From assembly GCA_044450785.1 (NCBI GenBank), contig JBIOJM010000066.1:1-35758 (forward strand): DNA of 35,758 nucleotides, given 5' to 3'. The DNA is from JBIOJM01 sp044450785. Lineage in GTDB: Bacteria > Planctomycetota > Planctomycetia > Isosphaerales > Isosphaeraceae. Position numbers and translations under genes: made by a program. The notes beneath the pieces were generated by a model. The model was not told the origin of the DNA. It worked only from the letters and a program-made list of their open reading frames with translations, and made no database searches. Below, in pieces: positions 1 through 7,346 of the stretch. Position 1 is the stretch's first letter. Each line of letters starts with the position of its first letter.

Positions 1-33
1 CCCCAACCAAGCGTGGTATTAGTTTGAACCGCG

Positions 34-1801
34 CGTGTTTTTCAGAAAGGGCTCGAAAACCTCCCGTGTTTTTGGAATAATGTAGGTGAGAACACGTCCT
101 CACTATTCCAAGACAAGGAGGCTTTCGAGTGAGTGCTACTTTCCGAAAAAAGCGCGAGGCCCGCAATAAGAGAATCTTCCAGGAACGGCGACGACGAATT
201 AAGAAGCGACTCGCCAATTTGCCTGGGCCTGAGCGGCCCGTACCCATGATGACCGCGACCAATATCCAATACGAACTGGCCGATCGCGTCCAGGGGCTCA
301 GCGCCGGCGGCATCGGCGCCATCTTTCTCTTGGCTCAAAAGATCGACCTGATCAATGAGATTGACCGCAACCTCCATCTGCTCAAGGTGCATCTCCCCTA
401 CCACGAATCCGACCACGTCCTGAACATTGCCTTCAATTCCTGCGCCGGCGGCCACCGCATCGAGCACATCGAGCTGCGACGCAACGACGAAGTCTATCTC
501 AACGCCTTGGGAGCCGAGCGCATCCCCGACCCCACCACCGCCGGGGACTTCTGCCGCCGCTTCCGTGAGTCCGACGTCATGACCTTGATGGACGCCTTTA
601 ATCAAGCCCGCCTGCGAGTCTGGGCTCAGCAGCCCCCCGAGTTCTTCGAGGAAGCGACCTTGGACGCCGATGGCACCATCGTGCCGACCGATGCCGAGTG
701 TAAGCAAGGGGCGGACTTTGCCTACGACGGTCAGTACGGTTACCATCCGCTCTTGATCTCGCTGGCCAATACGGCCGAACCACTGTTCCTGTTCAATCGC
801 AGTGGCAACCGCCCCTCGCAGGAACGGGCCGACGTGTTCTTGGACAAGGCTGTCACGCTTTGCCTTCAAGCCGGCTTCCGCAAGATCCTGCTGCGGGGAG
901 ACACCAAATTCGCTCAGACCAAGCATCTGGATCGCTGGGACGCCGCGGGCAACATCCGCTTCATCTTCGGGTTCGAGGCCCGCGACTCCCTCAAGGCCAG
1001 AGCCGACGAGCTCCCAGCCGACGCGTACAGCTTTCTGGAACGATCGCCACGGTACCAGATCAAGACTGTCCCCCGCGAAAAGCCCGAGCGGGTCAAACCA
1101 GAGACTGTCCGGGAGCGAGGCTACGAGACGATTCACCTGCTCGAGGAGATGGTTGCAGAGTTCGACTACCAGCCGGTCGCCTGCAAGAAGAGCTATCGCA
1201 TGATCGTCCTCCGCAAGCGGGTGGGAGTCGACGAGGGACAGATGCGGCTGTTCGAGGAATACCGCTACTTCTTTTACATTACCAATGACCGCAAGATGAC
1301 GGCCGAAGAGGTCGTGTTCTCGGCCAATGATCGCTGCGACCAGGAAAACTTGATCGCCCAGCTCAAGAATGGGGTGCATGCGCTGACGGCGCCGGTGGAT
1401 AACCTGGTGAGCAACTGGGCGTACATGGTGATGGCGTCGTTGGCGTGGAGCCTGAAGGCCTGGAGCGCCCTGCTGGTGCCGGTATCGCCTCGGCACCAGG
1501 CGAAACACCAGGCGGAGAAACGAACGTTGTTGAGGATGGAGTTCGCGACCTTCTGCGCGGCTTTCATCCAAATGCCGTGTCAGATCGTACGGGGTGGACG
1601 ACGGTTGATTTACCGATTGCTGTCGTGGAACCCCTGGCAAGGGGTTTTTCTCCGGCTGGTGGAGCGGCTGCACAGTTGCTGGTTGTGCTGAGGCGATTGA
1701 GGTTTGAAGTCGGGGTCTGGATGCCCCGATCCGTGTAGGCCGCCGAGTAAAGAAAGGGGAGGGACACATGAGGAAGACAAGCTGCGGGTGAAAAACGGGG
1801 G
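34..1801 (+). mobile_element. IS1380-type insertion sequence
   Basis: The element has one transposase gene with about 95 bp of leader and about 110 bp of trailer. Its ends carry a short inverted repeat: GTTTTTCA at 37-44 is matched by TGAAAAAC at 1789-1796. The sequence CCGCGC occurs just outside both ends (29-34 and 1802-1807) and could be a target duplication, but the two repeat arms do not align perfectly with it, so the exact boundaries are uncertain by several bases. IS1380 elements are usually about 1.6-2 kb with short terminal repeats, which fits this size. It sits next to a probable group II intron remnant. Confidence 0.72.
129..1691 (+). CDS. IS1380-family DDE transposase
   Basis: This 520-residue protein would catalyse cut-and-paste movement of the surrounding insertion sequence. 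Family-like features are a basic N-terminus rich in Arg and Lys (residues 5-30), a DADGTIV segment near residue 180 as the likely first catalytic Asp, LLRGDTKF near residue 255 as the second, and DQENLIAQLKNG near residue 400 as the catalytic Glu region. The length is normal for IS1380. The GTG start at 129 is chosen because AAGGAGG lies 7 nt upstream. The frame is complete with no internal stop, so the copy may still be active. A long open frame on the opposite strand is a coding shadow. Confidence 0.9.
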   Translation: MSATFRKKREARNKRIFQERRRRIKKRLANLPGPERPVPMMTATNIQYELADRVQGLSAGGIGAIFLLAQKIDLINEIDRNLHLLKVHLPYHESDHVLNIAFNSCAGGHRIEHIELRRNDEVYLNALGAERIPDPTTAGDFCRRFRESDVMTLMDAFNQARLRVWAQQPPEFFEEATLDADGTIVPTDAECKQGADFAYDGQYGYHPLLISLANTAEPLFLFNRSGNRPSQERADVFLDKAVTLCLQAGFRKILLRGDTKFAQTKHLDRWDAAGNIRFIFGFEARDSLKARADELPADAYSFLERSPRYQIKTVPREKPERVKPETVRERGYETIHLLEEMVAEFDYQPVACKKSYRMIVLRKRVGVDEGQMRLFEEYRYFFYITNDRKMTAEEVVFSANDRCDQENLIAQLKNGVHALTAPVDNLVSNWAYMVMASLAWSLKAWSALLVPVSPRHQAKHQAEKRTLLRMEFATFCAAFIQMPCQIVRGGRRLIYRLLSWNPWQGVFLRLVERLHSCWLC

Positions 1802-2340
1802 CCGCGCCTCCCGGATGTAGAAGGTACGTCTCTTGATAAATAATATAATCGCCTGATGTGTACTATTGTTGATTAATATATTACGCTTGTTTTGGGGCTA
1901 ACACCGAAGAGGAAGTAACAGTCGTTCGCACTCTTCGGGGCCACCGGGGTAAGGGAGGCGGCACGCGAGCACAGTCCAACGGAGTAAATTGGGGAACCTC
2001 TGGATTCCAACCTCAAGCCGATTTCCTTGGGTGCAGCAGACCCCGCCGCGAATCCATAAGTGGCGGGGAGGGATTCAGAGTCTCGCATGAGGCCGTAGTA
2101 AGCGATGACCCGCCGGGACAACATAACCCGATGGCGAGCCAAGGGCCTCTGGATGGACGTGTTTCAGTTGCTGGGCGTCGTGCCATATTGGACCGAAAGG
2201 TTCTAGAACGGGTAATCCCTTCGGGGATCACGTACTCCTGGGAGCTGCAACTGCAGTGGCGAATAAGACGGGGTCATGGGGCGGATGTGGACGGCACTTA
2301 AACCCTTGTATGTCGTCGAAGGTCGCCATTGACGGTCCAT
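1802..2340 (+). other. Non-coding stretch, possible upstream domains of a group II intron
   Basis: About 540 bases between the insertion sequence and a domain V-like hairpin contain no convincing gene on either strand. The first part (about 1825-1890) is notably AT-rich compared with the surroundings. The rest has many short complementary segments, for example around GGTAATCCCTTCGGGGATCACG near 2211. The length would suit domains I-IV of a group II intron lacking its reverse transcriptase, but no clear GUGYG 5' end was found. It may therefore be a truncated intron or unrelated sequence. Confidence 0.3.
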
Positions 2341-2442
2341 TTGAAGCCGTACTGGGGAAAACCCACCGTACGGAATTTTAGAGGGGGAAGGGGAAACCCG
2401 AAGCTCAATCGAGCCCGCCGGGCGCCCCTTCCCTACTCGGCT
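2341..2442 (+). ncRNA. Group II intron 3' end (domain V and VI-like)
   Basis: A domain V-like hairpin is formed by CCGTAC (2347-2352) pairing with GTACGG (2368-2373). It has a two-base CC bulge on the 3' side, a TGGG/CCCA upper stem and a GAAAA loop, and it is preceded by A-G so that AGC sits at the place of the catalytic triad. It is followed by a domain VI-like helix in which GGGAAGGGG (2385-2393) pairs with CCCCTTCCC (2425-2433). That helix continues past a single unpaired A at 2435, where a branch-point A is expected. The base of the V-like stem (2344-2346 against 2374-2376) is poorly paired, so the intron may be degenerate. No reverse transcriptase is present. The 3' boundary near 2442 is approximate. 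Confidence 0.55.
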
Positions 2443-2488
2443 CCCCGGAACCCGTATGGTGTCCCCGGAACCAGTGTCCCCGGAACCA
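2440..2488. repeat. Short tandem repeats of GTCCCCGGAACCA
   Basis: TCCCCGGAACC occurs three times in about 50 bases. Two copies of GTCCCCGGAACCA (2461-2473 and 2476-2488) are exact and the first (from 2442) is shorter. The unit contains the near-palindrome TTCCGGGGA and resembles the GGTTCC-containing repeats near 31.7 kb. It lies immediately after the intron-like 3' end. Confidence 0.6.
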
Positions 2489-2605
2489 GGCCGACGTACC
2501 AGGGGCTGACCGCTGGACGACCGACGGCCGCTGGGGTCAGTGTCACGCTGCTCATCACACGTCCTACGCGACCGACCGACTTCCTCCCGACAAGAATTCG
2601 TAGGC

Positions 2606-3121
2606 TCACCTCGACCTCGCGTCGCCGGCCACCGGAAAAGGCGCCTGGTTCCCGGCCGCCTCGCTCGGGTAGCCGGTTTCGATGCGTAGGCGGTTGGCGA
2701 TCAACGAGCTCATGATCGCGAACAACACGGCCGTCGAAATTCCGAAAAACAGAAGGCCGTTGGTGGCCTCGAGGGGGCTGAGCAACCGCCACCTCTCGGA
2801 CAGCATGACGGCGCCATAACCGAAAGCCGTGAAATTCTGGGCGGAGAGACAGAAAGCCGTTTCGAAGGTCGAGACCTGCCCGCACACAAGAAAGGCGACC
2901 GCCCAGAGGGCGATCTGGATGAGGTGCGCAGCCGCCGTGATCAGCGTAACGATCGCCATGACGGCGGTGCCCCTCCAGAATCCCAGATCGCTGGAACCGC
3001 GTCGGATGACCTTCACCATCACACGCACAATAAGTTGCATCGCAGCGCCGTAGGCGAGCAGACCGAAAAAAAGCAGGGCGGTGGCGAGCATGAGGGGCAA
3101 CAACACCGGAGGGAACTCCAC
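2606..3121 (-). CDS. Small K+-channel-like membrane protein (Ion_trans_2 type)
   Basis: This 171-residue inner-membrane protein has hydrophobic segments at about residues 7-35, 52-80 and 120-143. Just before the last one is FTAFGYGAV, which matches the TxGYG selectivity filter of potassium channel pores (Thr then GYG, with Ala-Phe between). Pore, filter and following helix fit the Ion_trans_2 family. A soluble tail of about 25 residues follows. The start is a GTG at 3121 lying inside the 3' part of a truncated HlyD frame, with no obvious ribosome binding site, so the true start and expression signal may have been altered by the rearrangement that cut HlyD. Ion selectivity cannot be proven from sequence. 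Confidence 0.68.
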   Translation of the reverse strand: MEFPPVLLPLMLATALLFFGLLAYGAAMQLIVRVMVKVIRRGSSDLGFWRGTAVMAIVTLITAAAHLIQIALWAVAFLVCGQVSTFETAFCLSAQNFTAFGYGAVMLSERWRLLSPLEATNGLLFFGISTAVLFAIMSSLIANRLRIETGYPSEAAGNQAPFPVAGDARSR

Positions 3122-3570
3122 TGCGCTAGCAGGCCGCGCGTCTGCGCTTCGACGGCGAGCAGGTTGGCCTCGGCCGCCGTCACGGCGGCCTTCTTGAGCT
3201 CAACCTGGTCCTCGAAGGGTTCCTTGTCGAGCTGGACCAGCAAGGCCCCTTTCTTCACCCGGTCGTTGTCGTCGACCAACACCCGGCTCACCTGGCCTGA
3301 GACCCGGGGAGCGACCAGGGTCACGTGGCCGTTGACGTAAGCGTCATCGGTGGAAACCGTGTTCAGCGCCGTTTCCACCGACGGCATCACGAAACGTCCG
3401 CCGGTCGCCGCTGCGGCCACCGCCGCCAGCCAGGCACCCAGTTTTCGCCAGCGGTGCGCTCGCCCCCTCGCTTCGGCTGGTTTGGGCGGTCCGTCCGCCG
3501 GCAGCGTCTTGGGAGGATCGGTTCTCGCTTGCGTCATCGTCTTCGTCGTCTCATCATGAGTGCTTGCCAT
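3019..3570 (-). pseudogene. Truncated HlyD/EmrA-type membrane-fusion adaptor
   Basis: The first ~150 residues match the N-terminal half of the intact adaptor at 21872-23512. They contain a membrane segment, the STDDAYVNGHVT motif, a biotinyl-lipoyl-like part (APRVSGQV, LVQLDKEPF) and the start of the coiled coil (AAVTAAEANL). After RGLLAQ, near base 3125, similarity stops and the frame runs into the channel gene in a different reading frame, ending in Cys-rich nonsense. The coiled-coil hairpin and C-terminal barrel are missing, so it cannot work as an adaptor. ATG at 3570 is preferred because GAAAGGGA lies upstream, as in the intact copy. No cognate pump gene follows. Confidence 0.8.
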
Positions 3571-3740
3571 GTACGTATTCCCTTTCGAACTGCCGGACAT
3601 CACGTGGCGATTCCTGCTCTCCCCGTCGCCACTCTACGTCGATCGATGCGGTGCGGTCGAGTTCATCGAGTCCCGGTGCGTTGCTCCGCGCTGATCTGTC
3701 CGCGCCATTCCGGGGCAAGGATCCGCCGCAACCGCCCCCC

Positions 3741-4184
3741 TTAACGCTCAAGCCGGGCCACCTTGGCCAGGCGGCGCCGGTGGCGCTCAGCCCCGCTGAA
3801 GTTCGAGCCGACGAAGGTCTGCGCGTGGTCCCAGGCGACTTCGAGGCCCATCACTCGCCCACCCAGGCACAGGACGTTCATGTCGTCGTCCTCGACCCCC
3901 TGGCGGACGGAGTAATGGTCGTGGCACAGGCCGGCGCGGACCCCTCTCACCTTGTTGGCGGCCACCGAGGCCCCGACCCCGCTGCCGCAGATGACGATCC
4001 CGCGGTCGAGCTCGCCGGCCGCCACGGCACGCGCCAACGGGATGATGTAGTCGGGGTAGTCGTCGTCCGGATCGCGCGATACGGCGCCGAAGTCGATCAC
4101 CTCGTGTTGCAGCACGCGGAGCCGCCCGGCCAGGATTTGCTTCATCTCGAATCCGCCATGATCGGCGGCCAGTCCAATCTTCAT
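3741..4184 (-). CDS. rpiB: Ribose-5-phosphate isomerase B
   Basis: This cytosolic enzyme of 147 residues interconverts ribose 5-phosphate and ribulose 5-phosphate in the non-oxidative pentose phosphate pathway. Family features are MKIGLAADHGG at the N-terminus, the YPDYIIPLARAV segment, GIVICGSGVGAS (phosphate-binding loop with the catalytic Cys) and NKVRGVRAGLCHD. The length is typical of RpiB. ATG at 4184 is chosen because GAGGAGG lies 7-8 nt upstream and the protein then begins exactly at the family N-terminus. It starts 16 nt after the transketolase stop, so the two are probably co-transcribed. LacA/LacB galactose-6-phosphate isomerases are relatives, but the neighbours favour RpiB. Confidence 0.9.
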   Translation of the reverse strand: MKIGLAADHGGFEMKQILAGRLRVLQHEVIDFGAVSRDPDDDYPDYIIPLARAVAAGELDRGIVICGSGVGASVAANKVRGVRAGLCHDHYSVRQGVEDDDMNVLCLGGRVMGLEVAWDHAQTFVGSNFSGAERHRRRLAKVARLER

Positions 4185-4200
4185 GGCAATGCCTCCTCGT

Positions 4201-6316
4201 CTAACCGTCCCGTGCTGTCCGCACCGATCCCAACTGAGCCTTCGCCTCGGCGACGACTCGCTCGACGGTGAAACCGAATTTCTGCTGGAGGTCCTTGAGC
4301 GGGGCCGAGGCCCCGAACGATCGCATCCCGATGCTCCGACCCGTCGCGCCGACATACTTCGCCCAGCCGAACACCGACGCCTGCTCCACCGAGACCCGGG
4401 CCGTGACGCCGGGCGGCAGGACCGAGTCGCGATAGGCCGCGTCCTGATCGTCGAAGAGCTCCCACGAGGGCATGCTGACCACGCGCGAGCGGTTGCCCTC
4501 GGCGATGAGCCGCTCGTGCGCCTCGACGCAGAGCCCGACCTCGCTCCCGGAGGCCATCAAGAAGACATCCGGCCGACCGCCCGGCGCATCGGCCAGGACG
4601 TAGGCGCCCCGGGCCAGGCCCGAGGCCGGGGCATACTTGTTGCGGTCGAGCGTCGGCACGTCCTGTCGCGTGAGGACGAGGACCGCCGGCTGGTGGTGGA
4701 ACTGCATGACGACCTTCCACGCCTCGACCACCTCGTTGGCATCAGCGGGGCGGAGTACGACCAGGCCGGGGATCGCGCGCAGCGACGCTAGTTGCTCGAT
4801 CGGCTGGTGGGTCGGGCCGTCTTCGCCGACGCCGATCGAGTCGTGGGTGAAGACATAGATCAACGGCAGCTCCATCATCGCGGCGAGCCGGATCGGTGCG
4901 CGGCCGTAGTCGCTGAAGATAAGGAAGCCGGAGCCGTAGGCCCGTACCTTGACCGTCGCCATGCCGTTGAGGATGGCCCCCATCGCGTGCTCGCGGATGC
5001 CGAAGTGGAAGTTGCGGCCGCCGTGACTGTCGGCCTGGGATTCGCCGGCGCCCTCGAAGGTCAGGCGGGTCTTGGTCGACGGGGCCAGGTCGGCCGAGCC
5101 ACCCATCAGCCAGGGGACCCTCTTCGCGATCGCATTGAGGACCAGGCCGGACGAGTTGCGCGTAGCCATGCCCTTGCGGTCGGAAGGAAAGGCCGGCCGG
5201 TTCGCATCCCAGCCGTCGGGGAGCCGGCGGTGCTGCATCCGGTCGAACTGGTCGGCCAGCTCGGGATACTCGGCACAGTACCACTCCACGCGGGCGAACC
5301 AGGCCTGGCGCAGCTCCCTCCCCCGCCGGCCGACGCCCTCGCGGAAGTGATCGTAGACCCCATCGGGCACGAGGAACTTGGCGTCCTCGGGCCATCCGTA
5401 ATTCCGCTTGGCGAGCCGGACCTCCTCCTCTCCCAGGGGCTCGCCGTGGGCGGCGCTGGTGTCCTGCTTGTGGGGCGCGCCCCAGCCGATGTGGCTGTCG
5501 ACGATGATCAGAGTCGGCCGCTCTCGTTCCCGGAGGAAGGCACTGAAGGCGCGGTCGAGCAGGTCCAGGTCGTTGGCGTCGCCGACCCGGGCGACGTTCC
5601 AGCCGTATCCCAGGAACCGGGTGGCGACGTCCTCGGTGAAGGTCAGCGCGGTGTTCCCCTCGATCGTGATGTGGTTGTTATCGTAGATCCAGCACAGGTT
5701 GGAGAGCTTCCAGTGGCCGGCGAGCGAGGCGGCCTCGGAGGAGATCCCCTCCATCATGCAGCCGTCGCCGCACAGGGCGTAGACGTTGAAGTCGATCAGG
5801 TCCTCGAAGCCGGGCCGGTGGAAGTGAGAGGCCATCCATCGGCTGGCCGCCGCCATGCCGACGCTGTTGGCCAGGCCCTGCCCGAGCGGGCCGGTGGTGG
5901 TCTCGACGCCCGAGGTCCAGCGGTATTCCGGGTGGCCCGGGCATCGGCTGTGCCACTGGCGGAATGCCTTGATCGCTTCGAGCGGGACCGACGGTTCGCC
6001 CAGCGTCTCGTAGTCCTTGCTCACGGCCCGGACGCGGGCCAGGTGCAACAGCGCGTAGAGCAGCATCGACGCGTGACCGGCCGACAGCACAAAGCGGTCG
6101 CGGTTGGGCCAGATCGGGTCCTGGGGGTCGAACCGCAGGACGTATTGCCAGAGGTAGTAGCCGACCGGGGCCATCGCCATCGGCGTCCCGGGGTGCCCCG
6201 AGTTCGCCGCCTGGGATCGCATCGATGGCCAGGGTGCGGATGGTGTTGATGCAGACCTCGTCGAGCGGATGCCTGCTCGACTTGATCGCCGGGCTCAGAT
6301 CAATCCGGACGGTCAT
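4201..6316 (-). CDS. tkt: Transketolase, with an apparent single-base frameshift near the N-terminus
   Basis: This is a thiamine-diphosphate enzyme that moves two-carbon units between sugar phosphates. Visible motifs are NSGHPGTPM, SAGHASMLLYALLHL, GDGCMMEGISSEAASLAGHW for cofactor and Mg2+ binding, IYDNNHITIEG, and FGIREHAMG in the middle domain. Translation from ATG 6316 (AAAGGAGG 7 nt upstream) gives CINTIRTLAIDAI and then runs out of frame. An extra C at 6213-6215 (CCC where CC is expected) separates it from QAANSGHPG. Removing one base gives a normal 704-residue enzyme. Without correction, translation could begin only at about 6222 and would lose the first ~35 residues. The ATGA overlap with the upstream aldolase-like gene suggests translational coupling. 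The frameshift could be a sequencing error. Confidence 0.88.
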
Positions 6317-7263
6317 GTCCGACCTCCTTTGATCGAAGGCCGCCCCGCCACCGAGCCAGCCGACTCGAAGATGTCCACCCACTCTCGATAGCGGCGCGCG
6401 ATCTCGCTGACCGCGGCCTCCCGCGTAATCCGACCATCCTTCCAGTCAGTCAGCGGGCCCCAGAAGCTCGTCCGCCCTACGGCGAAGCCGATGAACCCCG
6501 TGGCGGACGCCGCGGTCTGCAGCCACTGGCGGACCTTCGCGTCATCCTCGCCGCGGCCGAGGACGATGCAGCCGACGTGGTCTCGCCCGCCTCGCCGCAC
6601 CGAGGCGACGACCTTCAGACAATCCTCGGGCTGGTCGATCCCCTCGATCTTCCAGACGTCCGGCTCGACGCCCGCGGCCTGCAGCTCCGTGATCGCCCGC
6701 ACCATCAGCTCGGGCCGAAGTCCCCGATCGTACTCCCTCTTGTCACCGCCGGATCGGCTGAGCTGCCCCGGCGTCGGGGGCACCAGCAGCTCGAACATGA
6801 AGCGGCTGCGGCCGCGAGAATGCAGGTAGTCCGACAATCGCCTCAGCCGTTCGGCCTGGCGCCGATTCAAATCGAGGTCGCCCTCGGGGTTGTAGCGCAC
6901 CAGGACCTTGCAGAATGTCGGACGGAACTCCTCGATGTGGTCGGCGAAGTCCGCGCCGTACTCGAAGTCGAACTCGTCCTGGCCGCTCTTCTCGGCCGGG
7001 CAGGCGGTGATGTATCCGCCACTCGCCGCGTCCCGCAGGATGTTGGCGCCGAACTGCTCGTCCACCAGGATGCCGGCGCGATCCTCCGGGACCCCGAGGG
7101 CAAGCGCCTCCTTGAAGCCATCGTAGATGACGAGCTTCATGCCGATGATCTGCCCGGCCTGTCCGGTGGTCAGCGACCCGTGCCAGCCGAACATGTTCTT
7201 CTGGAACGTCCCCCGGTGATCGAAGGGCAGCACGTAAAGCGGTCGGTCGTATCCGATAGTCAT
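6313..7263 (-). CDS. DUF2090 / class I aldolase-like protein (IolC C-terminal type)
   Basis: This 316-residue cytosolic protein resembles the DUF2090 domain, known as the C-terminal half of some IolC proteins and related to LacD-type class I aldolases. Signs are VLPFDHRG at the N-terminus, GILVDEQFGA, PDVWKIEG near residue 205 where Lys-x-Glu resembles the Schiff-base lysine motif of LacD, CIVLGRGEDD, and GFIGFAVGRTSFW with a C-terminal WVDIFE helix. The start at 7263 has AAGGAGA upstream. Its stop overlaps the transketolase start by 4 nt. Surrounded by pentose-phosphate and phosphoketolase genes, it may cleave or join a sugar phosphate here, for example fructose or sedoheptulose bisphosphate; this is inference. 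No inositol genes are nearby. Confidence 0.75.
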   Translation of the reverse strand: MTIGYDRPLYVLPFDHRGTFQKNMFGWHGSLTTGQAGQIIGMKLVIYDGFKEALALGVPEDRAGILVDEQFGANILRDAASGGYITACPAEKSGQDEFDFEYGADFADHIEEFRPTFCKVLVRYNPEGDLDLNRRQAERLRRLSDYLHSRGRSRFMFELLVPPTPGQLSRSGGDKREYDRGLRPELMVRAITELQAAGVEPDVWKIEGIDQPEDCLKVVASVRRGGRDHVGCIVLGRGEDDAKVRQWLQTAASATGFIGFAVGRTSFWGPLTDWKDGRITREAAVSEIARRYREWVDIFESAGSVAGRPSIKGGRT

Positions 7264-7346
7264 GATGATCGGTTCTCCTTGGGTTGGGTTCGGGATGGTG
7301 GAACGGGAGCGAACGAGCCCGCCGGGCTATCCATTCCACCGGGTCG

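Noticed and set aside
42..1769. Long open frame of 575 codons on the minus strand opposite the transposase
   Set aside because: It has no recognisable domain or ribosome binding site and lies opposite a clear transposase; it is a coding shadow of GC-rich DNA.
2433..2885. Minus-strand frame of 150 codons overlapping the channel gene
   Set aside because: It is out of frame with the channel, has no motifs and crosses the tandem repeats.
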